Made by a program: the position numbers and the translations under genes. Of a stretch of DNA of 20,884 nucleotides, positions 8,201 to 20,884 are shown in pieces. The first letter of the stretch is position 1. Every line of letters begins with the position of its first letter. The notes under the pieces are model-generated. The model worked only from the letters and a program-made list of their open reading frames with translations, ran no database searches and had not been told where the DNA came from. The stretch comes from Phoronis australis (lineage: Eukaryota > Phoronida > Phoronidae), in NCBI GenBank assembly GCA_002633005.1, contig NMRA01000077.1:880493-901376 (forward strand), written 5' to 3'.

Positions 8201-9920
8201 CCCAGCTTTTTATAGGCTAAGGAGCAACCTACTGGGTGACACTGTTACATGCCTATAAAATATAGTGCATGGCAACAAATGGACATGTCTGTCCGTTTTC
8301 TTGAAGGAGACTGGCAGACTTCGTTCATGAAGAACCATAATGGGGATCTCGTGCTTTAGCTCAGGTGTTTTGTGCAATGGACCCAACCATGAGGCCTGCG
8401 CTTGTCTGATGCACAGCAAATGACATCAGGCCAACTGCACTATTTTTTTCATTGAAAACCGTCATTCTGATCTCTATATACCATCTGGAAACGCTCTTCA
8501 GTGAAATGGTCACAAGGAGGTGCTGCAGTGGTCGTGTTTACCTGAAAATCAAATGGTGTCTGCCCATTGTCATCATAAACCTCAGTGTCATTCCTTCTGT
8601 CAAAATTTGTCTGTCGGTTCTCTAGATATCATCTGTAAATAGTCTTCCCCCAAACAACTCTTAAAGAGCCCCTTGTTAAAAACAAAATGGTCACTAGGAG
8701 GTGCCACAGTAGTCAAATCTGCCGAAAATATAATGTTTCTGGTGCATTGATATCAGATGCCTCTGTGTCAAGTTTCATTCAAATCTGTTAATCCGTAATC
8801 ACTCTTTCCCAAAAATACTGAAGCCATCCCCCCTGACCCCAGGGAGCAGGGCACATTGAAAAGTAGCACGAACTGTTCTGGTGATGTCCTACACCCTTGT
8901 GCCAAATTAAGTCAAATTCCGACCACGAGTTTTCGTGAAATCAAGCGGACACCCGGACAAAATGACAATAATATGCTACCACATAATGGAGCCAATAAGT
9001 CGAATAATTACCTTCACACACTCACCCTCGTGGTGAAGTAGTATCTCATCATGGCCCACATGCATCTGCCATGTTGTATACCCAGCACCTTGGAGCATAA
9101 AGTAAATAGCAGTTGCTGCAGTCAGGAAACGGTTGGGGAATGCACCTTTTGGTAGAAATATGTCATCATAGTCAGCAGAGTCAACAGATGCCCTCTTGGC
9201 ACTTGAGTGATACCTCTTGATATTGACTGCAACAGCATCTTCACAACTGCAACAAACCATCTCTAACATTTCCTCATTGATGATAGGGAGTATATTTTGT
9301 TCATTTTCTTTAAGACATGTTTTGTTTTAATTGAAAACCACTCAACTTTGGACAATTACTGGACAAACTCACACCTAATGAAAGATCTGACTGTCACCAA
9401 TTGAAGGGACTGTCTATTAAAGCCATTAAGAGCAAATGGAACACTGTTTTAACAATATAATGATTACAGAAAATCTATATTTTGTTCCCTGTAATGAATC
9501 CAACATTTCAAAAAATAAAAGTGTGACCAAGAAGTCTGCAAGTATCTTACGACAATTTTTAATTCCCACAGGAGATGTTGGTAAAATACGAACCACCTAC
9601 TCGGGCCAGTATTTTACCTTCTGTGTCAGATAATGCTTGCCTTCTCAGTCACACGTTTTGTCTTCTCAGCCCAATGTTTTGTGTAGGTTACAACAATTAA
9701 GTCAACACTGATTTTAACAAATCCATAAACTTATCTATATACTACCAAAAAATAGAAGTATGCTACAGTATTCAATCACAGATTTTTTCTTGTTATAATA
9801 ATGAATTTCACAAAGTTTAACTTACGTATAAGTTTCTTTGAAACACCCAGCACTACATGACGGTCCCTCATGCTGCCTCAAGTTCAACAGCTCCTTTAGT
9901 TTTTCAGCTCTTTCTGACAT
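1622..9920 (-). CDS. Cupin_5 (DUF985) family protein, four exons
   Basis: Spliced coding sequence: exons 9826-9920, 9012-9246, 3116-3287 and 1622-1725. They total 606 bp, giving 201 residues plus TGA, and all junction phases agree. The family (Pfam Cupin_5/DUF985) is a single-domain RmlC-like cupin of unknown reaction. Family hallmarks visible: an N-terminal helix ending in a GCFKETY version of the GGYFxETY motif (residues 25-31); TAIYFML (77-83); a metal-site-like H-x3-DE-x3-HH (94-104; H94, H97, D98, E99, H103, H104 are candidate ligands); QLLG (123-126); P-Q-V-x-I-P followed by W145; and the C-terminal VPGYDxxD...EEL..FP block (166-187). The start ATG is preceded directly by an in-frame TAG in genomic DNA, and the 3' splice-like GTAG abuts it. 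The length is somewhat above the usual 150-170 because of a Ser/Asp-rich insert (about 44-60) and a C-terminal tail. There is no signal peptide or membrane segment, so a soluble cytosolic protein is inferred. Family assignment is from memory of the motif pattern. Confidence 0.85.
1723..1817 (-). repeat. Five tandem copies of a 19-bp 3' splice site
   Basis: Five perfect copies of AACCTGACAAAATAAACAT (plus strand) at 1723, 1742, 1761, 1780 and 1799. On the transcript strand each unit reads as a T-rich tract followed by TTTTGTCAG|GTT, so five identical acceptors are stacked. Possible exon starts are 1725, 1744, 1763, 1782 and 1801. The first unit includes the first three bases of the coding exon, so the duplication spans the intron-exon boundary. 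Only 1725, and 1782 with 19 added codons, keep the family reading frame. 1744 leads to a stop within 10 codons. Confidence 0.9.
1818..3115 (-). other. Cupin_5 intron 3 interior
   Basis: AT-rich intron sequence. Apart from the tRNA-like unit at 2625-2696 I see no exon, repeat or transposon with clear ends. An open stretch on the plus strand around 2498-2782 runs straight through the tRNA-like unit and has no coding character. Confidence 0.55.
2625..2696 (-). mobile_element. tRNA-like sequence / tRNA-derived SINE head
   Basis: 72 nt that fold as a cloverleaf on the minus strand. Acceptor stem GTCCCGA/TCGGGGG pairs at 6 of 7 positions. The D arm GCTC/GAGC is perfect and holds a Pol III A box, TGGCTCAGTGG. 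Anticodon stem TCTGC/GCAAA pairs at 4 of 5 positions. The T arm CTGGA-CTCGAGT-CCCAG carries a B-box-like GGACTCGAGTCC. The invariant T33 is C and T54 is C, and there is no good terminator just after it. It is therefore more likely a SINE head or tRNA pseudogene than a working tRNA. The loop would read anticodon AGT (Thr). Confidence 0.65.
3116..3287 (-). CDS. Cupin_5 gene, coding exon 3
   Basis: Acceptor TGACTTGCAG|GTT; donor ACCTG|GTGAGG (phase 1). It encodes residues 111-167: the return strands of the barrel with QLLG, the PQVTIP..TW segment and the start of the YALTSAFVVPG strand. Reading through the donor would add about 20 unrelated residues to a TAG. Splicing to exon 4 instead restores the family's P-G-aromatic-D pattern exactly, which fixed the junction. 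Confidence 0.85.
3797..4303 (-). mobile_element. Penelope-like element 3' fragment with GIY-YIG
   Basis: Reading leftward from 4303 to the stop at 3839, the frame shows the C-terminal GIY-YIG endonuclease part of a Penelope-like retroelement. Visible are a KLCVVYGVQC segment (the GIY half, here VYG), a zinc-finger-like Cys pair, IGETKQ (the YIG half), SQHRRHS, then DSAIFSHL, the ILDCEEDWxxRGVKEALH block and PSLNKRG. The Tyr codon expected in YIG is TAG, so the domain is broken. Upstream RT is absent (5' truncation). The 3' UTR shared with the sister copy runs to 3797. The family call rests on the characteristic RGVKEA...PSLN pattern. Confidence 0.8.
4296..4315. repeat. 20-bp perfect palindrome at the Penelope junction
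   Basis: TTAACCAGTTAACTGGTTAA reads identically on both strands. It lies exactly between the 5' end of the left Penelope-like copy and the first base of the right copy, two bases from the right arm. It may mark the joint formed when the two truncated copies were linked. Confidence 0.8.
4317..4694 (+). mobile_element. Penelope-like element 3' fragment, sister copy
   Basis: Opposite-orientation copy, more severely 5'-truncated: it begins at the QHRR residues after the GIY-YIG core. The frame is open from about 4321 to TAA at 4651-4653. It retains DSAIFSHLCATGHDF, ILDCEEDWFQRGVKEALH and PSLNKRG. It keeps the family's usual TGH where the left copy has TRH, so this copy is closer to the ancestor at that site. 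It cannot encode RT or endonuclease. Confidence 0.8.
5229..5334. repeat. (AAT)n microsatellite
   Basis: About 100 bp of AAT/ATA triplets, interrupted three times by near-identical GAACAAA-type blocks and once by ATACTACT. It lies in Cupin_5 intron 2. The stretch from 4700 to 5228 before it has no recognisable feature. Confidence 0.95.
5690..6539. repeat. Diverged satellite-like repeat, left block
   Basis: Degenerate monomers with the recurring landmarks ACATCACATACCTCTG, AAGTTTC.xTGAAATCCGTC, TCTCTAGATATCAT and AAAATGGCCACAAGG. The AGATATCAT-type landmark recurs near 5971, 6143, 6279 and 6415, giving periods of about 136-172 bp. Short open frames here (for example 6308-6565) are products of the repeat and not genes. 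The same monomers resume after the LINE relic at about 8445. Confidence 0.75.
6579..6918 (+). pseudogene. RT thumb region, copy A of a tandem duplication
   Basis: Encodes ATYLGVILHHRLSW..HITEKISKAK..L, KTWGMSPK, SYAASVW, CLCITSAFPGT and IGLPSL in one open frame. It matches 6979-7318 base for base with few changes at a constant offset of exactly 400 bp. Unlike copy B it has no frameshift after SYAASVW, but it ends shortly afterwards in unrelated sequence. Confidence 0.85.
6979..7318 (+). pseudogene. RT thumb region, copy B of a tandem duplication
   Basis: Second copy, in line with the downstream linker and RNase H. A frameshift after SYAASVW (TAA near 7195) moves the frame to the one open from 7169 to 7585. 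The 60 bp separating the copies (6919-6978) matches neither end well. Confidence 0.85.
7521..8004 (+). pseudogene. LINE-type RNase H domain, broken
   Basis: The first strand reads FVIKDGSKLENGQTGSGVF in one frame (first catalytic Asp in KDGS). A frameshift near 7630-7660 moves to a second frame with QAEFTAINRAAQL (catalytic Glu), IFSESQASIKAL, and HWVRAHVGIDGNENEDRLAK (last Asp, plus the GNE signature). The position that is normally Asp in the family's SDSQ motif is Glu here. The host frame is interrupted, so no active enzyme is expected. Confidence 0.85.
8133..8258 (+). pseudogene. C-terminal CCHC knuckle of the LINE ORF
   Basis: A 41-codon open piece with C-x2-C...H-x4-C spacing (PVCPECGTD, then PKHLVESCPAFYRLR) ending at TAA 8256. 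This Cys/His module is the usual C-terminus of RNase H-bearing LINE ORF2 proteins. It is separated from RNase H by frame-breaking changes. Confidence 0.7.
8445..8830. repeat. Diverged satellite-like repeat, right block
   Basis: Continuation of the monomers seen at 5690-6539: CATTGAAAACCGTCATTCTG, TCTCTATATACCATC at about 8471, TCTCTAGATATCATC at about 8620, and AAAATGGTCACTAGGAGGTG. It is the far side of the satellite split by the LINE relic. From 8831 to 9011 I see only plain intron sequence. Confidence 0.75.
9012..9246 (-). CDS. Cupin_5 gene, coding exon 2
   Basis: Acceptor GTTTGTTGCAG|T completes the Thr codon split after exon 1. The donor is GTGAAG|GTAATT (phase 0). A stronger-looking donor (GAGG|GTGAGT) lies 14 nt upstream but would put exon 3 out of frame. 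The exon carries the first cupin strands and the putative metal-site motif H-x3-DE-x3-HH at residues 94-104. Confidence 0.85.
9247..9825 (-). other. Cupin_5 intron 1, nothing recognised
   Basis: A 579-bp AT-rich intron with a GTAAGT donor and a GTTTGTTGCAG acceptor. The small open frame on the plus strand near 9436-9633 has no domain or coding character. Confidence 0.6.
9826..9920 (-). CDS. Cupin_5 gene, coding exon 1
   Basis: Encodes residues 1-31 plus two bases. It starts MSERAEKLKELL, a short amphipathic helix, and ends GCFKETY, the diagnostic start of the cupin fold in this family. The donor is TATAC|GTAAGT (phase 2). ATG sits immediately after ATTGTAG, so either an upstream untranslated exon joins exactly here or transcription starts nearby. 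Confidence 0.85.
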
Positions 9921-10098
9921 CTACAATGAGCAAATACCAAACACTGAATCCTTCAATGTGAAACAAATCTAAAAAGTTCAATTCCAGAACAAACCCTTAA
10001 TATAAGCCATTACTACACAGCTGCAAATGCAATAAAATTACCATCTGTTGTTTTATGGCAAATGCACATACCAACCAATAATACCGTACATGTAATAC

Positions 10099-10297
10099 CT
10101 GTCACGGACAAGATCATTGGGGATATGTTGTTGTATTAATCCCCTCTCCAGACAATCCCGTGACAACAGAAGGTGCAAAACTCCAAGACTGATGTTGCCT
10201 GTAAGCATCTGATTCGACGACACACGGGCATGGCTCATATGTGATATCAGTTTCAAGCAGTCGGCTACCATCATTGAACTTGAAGCCAGTGAAGCTG
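10099..10297 (-). other. Candidate upstream exon, function unknown
   Basis: A 199-nt block bounded on the minus strand by a good acceptor (CACCTTCTAG|CAG) and an acceptable donor (GTGACAG|GTATTA), with one frame fully open across it (about 66 residues, including VADCLKLISHMSHARV and LGVLHLLLSRDCLERGL). I do not recognise the peptide. Splicing to the Cupin_5 ATG exon at 9920 puts that frame out of phase: it would hit TAA within 8 codons, and the Cupin_5 frame upstream of the ATG is closed by TGA. As part of the same transcript it would therefore be 5' UTR. Alternatively it belongs to another gene or is chance. Confidence 0.3.
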
Positions 10298-11214
10298 CTA
10301 GAAGGTGCGTCAGTTAGCCAGCAGTAATATCAGATGAGTATAAGCAACCAAGCTTACGACAATTTACAGAAAATACTTTGAAAAATTTGACAAAAAATAA
10401 CTAGGGTGCTATGTAGTAGAGAAGAAAGTTACCACTCCTCACATAAAACAAAAAGCAGGCATGTTGCAAACAAGTTCTATGGAAATGCTTCTGTCCACAA
10501 AAGAAATTGCAGCTTAAGTTGATACGGCCATGAGCATACTGTTTTCAAAACTGTTACAAAAGGCAAAGAATTACACAAGAAAATGACATTTATTAGATTG
10601 TTTTTCACTTAAAACGGCTGTAACGGGCAAGGTGAGTGTCAGCTGATTCACAGATTTTGCATGCACCCCGTCCAGGCTTTAACTCTACATGATGATAAAA
10701 GTTTCACGGCGAGGTGACGAGCAGAACTACCCTGGCTGTGTGCAATTTCGAGGTCTGTCACCGCTGAACACACAGCAGTACCTAGATGGTATCTTGATGA
10801 TAGTCTTCATACAGCTAACTGGCTAGTAGACAGTGACCACGGTATCTATACTGGCACCGCTACTAGAGAAGGTGGAGCTCCTATAGGCGCTTCATACGCT
10901 GAAAGCGATTTTAGGAACTGAACGAGGGACTGCTGGAAGAAAAATTTTGATAGCAGGAGTATTTGTTCCAGTTGGAAGGAATTAAATACATCGACGTCCT
11001 CCTAGTCCTAAGCTAAGGCTAAGCCAAGCCTCCCGTTCAGTAACACTAGGACCTCGCTAAATAGCAAGACTTCGCGAGATTATGCGAGATATTGCCGTGC
11101 ATTTTAAATGAGAACACGCGACTTTGCCTACGTTTTAGCTAGGTCCTAGCGTCTACTGAACGCACGCAAGGTGTCCCTCTAATGCACAAAACCTAATGAA
11201 ACAACGCAACTTTG
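10298..11214. other. Divergent intergenic region, no gene seen
   Basis: Less AT-rich than the introns around it, with no open frame I can support. It should contain the start of the Cupin_5 transcript. I find no convincing TATA box. An imperfect repeat CTAAGCTAAGGCTAAGCCAA lies near 11011. Confidence 0.45.
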
Positions 11215-11218
11215 ATGT

Positions 11219-11368
11219 TGTTGTAGATGTGTTTCCGGTGAATTATATGAGCCTGTTAGCTACTCGCTAACGGGCAATTGCCTATTAGCTGAATGGTTAG
11301 CACGCTTGCCGGTTTCATGGGGGTCGCTGGTTCGATTCCCGAGTCGGTTGATCTCGGCTATTACTACA
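11219..11368 (+). repeat. 5' LTR of the TRIM
   Basis: 150 bp, TG...CA. From left to right it contains a perfect hairpin GTTAGC-TACTC-GCTAAC (11255-11271), a palindrome GGCAATTGCC (11273-11282), then the tRNA-like unit with intact A and B boxes. The junction with the internal part forms another small inverted repeat, ACTAC-A-GTAGT. Confidence 0.85.
11280..11351 (+). promoter_or_regulatory. tRNA-like unit with Pol III A and B boxes in the 5' LTR
   Basis: The A box TAGCTGAATGG (11286-11296) fits TRGYNNANNNG. The B box GGTTCGATTCC (11329-11339) is a perfect consensus match. The 43-nt spacing is that of a tRNA gene, and GAATGGTTAGCAC resembles a tRNA D arm. The anticodon and T stems are degenerate, so it is tRNA-derived rather than a tRNA. 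It could drive internal Pol III transcription of the element. Confidence 0.7.
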
Positions 11369-11596
11369 GTAGTCGGCAAACGAATGATCTATCGATGAAG
11401 CACAGCCAACTAGTACCCACGGACCTCGGGAAGGCGCGCGTGGAAGGTTCCAGGAGTCAAGGACCTGTATGAGAGACTACCTTGTGTTCACCTGTGTTGT
11501 GGTGGTAAAGGTACCAAGGGACGTTGATGACCTGTATGCGAGACATCCTGGTGTTCACCTTGCTGGTCGCGTGGCCGTTCCGTAGGGAAGGGGGAA

Positions 11597-11753
11597 TGTT
11601 GTAGATGTGCTTCCGGTGAATTATATGAGCCTCTGTTAGCTACTCGCTAGCGGGCAATTGCCTATTAGCTGAATGGTTAGCACGCTTGCCGGTTTACTTT
11701 TATGGGGGTCGCTGGTTAGATTCCCGAGTCGGGTGATCTCGGCTATTACTACA
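11597..11753 (+). repeat. 3' LTR of the TRIM
   Basis: 157 bp, same ends as the 5' LTR. Differences: the hairpin arm is GCTAGC instead of GCTAAC, a short insertion (ACTTT region) in the tRNA-like part, and a C to A change that spoils the B box (GGTTAGATTCC). Divergence between the two LTRs shows that the insertion is not brand new. Confidence 0.85.
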
Positions 11754-11757
11754 ATGT

Positions 11758-12015
11758 TTTAGCCAGTGCAATAGTTACGTTTTTGACGTTCAGTCAAGCC
11801 ACACGCGCACATACACACACATTTAAAACAGTTAGCCAGAAGGACATTACCTTCCGTTAAGAAGCATTCATACGTAAATAATGTTTAAGAGTTTAAGGTT
11901 TAAGCACGCATTGACTTACACTGCACAACTCCTCCGATTTGACCTATATCCGGGACCCTCTATACATCCCACAAGTCTTTGCAAGTCACGTGGTAACCCT
12001 CCTCGTTTGTCCGCC
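11758..12015 (+). promoter_or_regulatory. ATP5F1B proximal promoter / 5' UTR region
   Basis: Lies between the TRIM and the ATP5F1B start codon. It holds ACCTTCCGTTAAG (an ETS/NRF-2-like CGGAAG core on the minus strand, about 11851) and CACGTG, an E-box (about 11989). It has no clear TATA box in the expected place. ETS-type sites are common at nuclear genes for oxidative phosphorylation, but their role here is inference. An in-frame ATG at 11881 would add 45 residues. I prefer 12016 because it has CCGCC before it and gives a normal targeting peptide. Confidence 0.4.
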
Positions 12016-19123
<7,108 letters not shown>

Positions 19124-19292
19124 GTAGGCACTAGAGCATAGTTTCACATATGTGAACCAGAAAGGTTCCAACACGAATGTTACAGGGAGATATGTAGGAT
19201 GAACATACCATTTGTTTAACATATGTATCATTTAGATTATGATAGATATATCATTTGGGTTAACTATGTGTATTATAATACTGTATGAGAAG

Positions 19293-19918
19293 TATCAAGG
19301 TAACTGTGAACCTTATTTACAAGGTTGTACTTATGTGCAAGTATCTTAAATTCTGTTAGCTCTAACCCCTATATATATTTTATGGATAAATTTCCTAACA
19401 AAATTTGTTATTCTCATTTACTTGTCTTCATTTTTTCCTGAGATAAGCATTTTTAGTAAAAAATTTGGCTCTGACAGAGATTTTAAAAATATTGTTCCTC
19501 CAATCATATTGGTCTTTTATCAACAAGTTGATAAGGACATTTTCAAAGGAATCGTGTCTCAGATTTTTAATTATCAGCTTTTTAGAGCATTTTGAGCTAA
19601 AACTATCATACTCTTAATTTTTGAAGGCTTTGTCCTGTAAAAATAGGGCCTTTTTCAAAAATCTTAGGCACAGTTAACATGTTGTCAAAAGACAAATGTG
19701 ATTGCATGAACAATATTTTTAAAATCTCTGTTCAAAGCCTAAAATTTTTTACTAAAAAATGCATATCTCGTGACTAGTACATAAGAATAATAAATTTTGC
19801 TAGGAAATTTATTCACCTTTCAGAAAATATATACTGTTTGGGGGTTAGAGCTAACAGAATTTAAGATATTTACACATTAAGTACAAACTGGTAAACAAGG
19901 CTCGCAGTTACCTTGATA
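19293..19918. mobile_element. Foldback / long-TIR element in intron 6
   Basis: Arms of about 240 bp, roughly 19293-19530 and 19678-19918, are imperfect reverse complements. Shared blocks include TATCAAGGTAACTG, ATCTTAAATTCTGTTAGCTC, TTTAGTAAAAAATTT, and AGAGATTTTAAAAATATTG. The spacer is about 150 bp and noncoding. The arms have short indels, so this is an old insertion. The outer limits are approximate and no target duplication is certain. Confidence 0.8.
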
Positions 19919-20042
19919 TAAGTATGTAGTGGCTGTTGTGTAATTAATTAAATGTACAAAATTTGTGGCATCCTATGAGTGCATAGGAAATGAATTTTGT
20001 CTTTGACCACTTGTTAGAGATTTATATTAGCCACTTTGTTTT

Positions 20043-20884
20043 TATGCGCCCACATATTTATATGTGGTCGCACATTGTCGTCATCTCTGTCTGGGCGTCC
20101 AGCGTCCGCAGCTGTATCTCCTAAACCCCTTGCAGGATCTTATTGAAATTTGGCAGGTGTGTTCCTATGGGGTTGACGACAGAGGGCAACGAGTTTCGGA
20201 CCGACCCGAATACCGCTGTGCCCCCTAATGGCAATTTTAGTTTTTTACGTTTACCTCTGTATTTTCAAAGGCCCTTAACCGATTTTCGTGAAATTTGGCA
20301 CATAGGCTCTATTAATAAGTTGACGCTATCCTCTGGTTTTCTGATGGATTTGAGGCATTTTTCGCCATCTAGTGGCTATTTTTACTATTTTCGAGTCGTT
20401 TTTTTGGCGTCTGCCCCTCTAACAACCAAGCCACTTGAAGGATGACTGTGAAAATTGGCATACATGTTCTTACTATGAAGAAGACAGTTGACGATGATTT
20501 TCTGACGACTTTGACTACTGTGGCGCCTCCTAGTGGCAGTTTTGTTTGTTTTTGCGCCCATGGCTGTATCTCCTAAACGGTCTACAGGATCTTTATTAAA
20601 TTATAAAGCAAATGTATTTATATGAAGTTGACAACAGACGACAGCGAATTTCGGACAGATCGGTCTACCGGTGTGCTCTCTAGTGGCAATTATAGTTTTT
20701 TACGTCAACCTCCGTATCTTCAAAGGTCCTCCACTGATTTCCATAAAATTTAGCACATATACATCTATTAGTGAGGTGACGCTAGCCATTGATCTTTGGA
20801 TTGATTCAAGGTATTTTGCGCCACCTAGTGGCCATTTTTGTTGTTTTTGAGTCTGTTTTTTGGCGTCCCTCCTTCTGTCAACCA
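20043..20884 (+). repeat. Tandem repeat of about 452 bp at the window edge
   Basis: The first unit starts near 20111 (GCTGTATCTCCTAAAC), the second near 20563, and both contain TTTCGGAC, TTTTTACGT..ACCTC, TTGACGCTA-type and CGCCAYCTAGTGGC words in the same order. Inside each unit the words TTGAAATTTGGCA and CTAGTGGC recur, so the unit itself is built from degenerate subrepeats. The second copy is cut by the window. The open frame at 20143-20445 is a by-product and not a gene. Confidence 0.75.

Larger units (their letters stand above)
6540..8273 (+). mobile_element. Decayed non-LTR retrotransposon (RT thumb, RNase H, zinc knuckle)
   Basis: 5'-truncated LINE relic on the plus strand, antisense to the host gene. 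It begins within the RT C-terminal/thumb region (LNGKHL...ATYLGVILHHRLSW..HI, then KTWGMSPK). A duplicated copy of the same region follows, then a linker with CLCITSAFPGT, an RNase H domain (7521-8004) and a CCHC-type knuckle (8133-8258). The combination of RT, RNase H and C-terminal knuckle fits the I/Jockey/R1-like LINE group. Frames shift several times and no endonuclease is present, so it is dead. It interrupts the satellite block. Confidence 0.85.
11219..11753 (+). mobile_element. TRIM-like mini LTR retrotransposon with tRNA-like LTRs
   Basis: Two direct repeats, 11219-11368 (150 bp) and 11597-11753 (157 bp), begin TGTTGTAGATGTG and end CTATTACTACA, giving the TG...CA ends of LTRs. The internal part is only 228 bp with no coding capacity. 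A purine tract AGGGAAGGGGGAA (11584-11596) abuts the 3' LTR as a polypurine tract should, which also sets the orientation. ATGT at 11215-11218 and 11754-11757 is a 4-bp target duplication. No obvious TGG-type primer site follows the 5' LTR. The internal part repeats itself imperfectly (GACCTGTATG.GAGAC at about 11462 and 11530). It belongs with terminal-repeat retrotransposons in miniature and needs proteins from another LTR element. Confidence 0.85.

Noticed and set aside
11280-11351. Functional tRNA gene in the LTR
   Set aside because: The A and B boxes are good but the T and anticodon stems do not pair properly and the unit is repeated within LTRs; it is a tRNA-derived promoter and not a tRNA.
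11881-12015. Upstream in-frame ATG at 11881 as the ATP5F1B start
   Set aside because: It would add 45 residues of unrelated composition before a normal mitochondrial presequence; 12016 has a better context and gives the expected length.
20143-20445. 100-codon open frame at the right end
   Set aside because: It lies wholly inside the tandem repeat, shows no domain, and the second repeat unit does not keep it open.

Overview
This is an intron-rich piece of animal nuclear DNA. It carries two protein genes in head-to-head orientation, both with canonical GT-AG splice sites. The introns and the space between the genes are loaded with mobile elements and repeats. The repeat mix (a Penelope-like element, a LINE RNase H relic, tRNA-derived elements, a very short LTR element, foldback and TIR elements) and the presence of a metazoan Cupin_5/DUF985 gene suggest a marine invertebrate. 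An amphioxus-like or other invertebrate genome is plausible, but I cannot fix the species from sequence alone. One ambiguous base (n at 12166) shows that this is an assembly consensus.

Minus strand, 9920 down to 1622: a four-exon gene for a 201-residue Cupin_5 (DUF985) protein. Its exons are 9826-9920, 9012-9246, 3116-3287 and 1622-1725, followed by an AATAAA signal at 1558-1563. Intron 1 (579 bp) looks empty. Intron 2 (5.7 kb) holds a head-to-head inverted pair of truncated Penelope-like elements, an (AAT)n microsatellite, and a roughly 135-175 bp satellite interrupted by a decayed LINE (RT thumb, RNase H, zinc knuckle). Intron 3 holds a tRNA-like sequence and, at its 3' end, five perfect tandem copies of a 19-bp unit, each containing a complete 3' splice site. 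Beyond the gene, positions 1-782 are a nearly perfect 17-bp satellite.

Plus strand, from 12016 past the window end: the first six coding exons (314 codons) of the mitochondrial ATP synthase beta subunit (ATP5F1B). They run from the targeting peptide through the beta-barrel, Walker A and the catalytic GER region to Walker B. The remaining C-terminal exons lie outside the window. Introns carry a 140-bp TIR element with a GTGAG target duplication (15613-15752), a 1.47-kb TIR element with a TAATG target duplication (16435-17908), a large foldback (about 19293-19918) and a tandem repeat of about 452 bp at the right edge.

Between the two genes, at 11219-11753, is the most interesting object. It is a 535-bp terminal-repeat retrotransposon in miniature (TRIM) with TG...CA LTRs, a purine tract and a 4-bp ATGT target duplication. 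Its LTRs contain a tRNA-like unit with Pol III A and B boxes. The architecture recalls the plant Cassandra elements, which carry 5S rRNA promoters in their LTRs. It sits 262 bp upstream of the ATP5F1B start codon.
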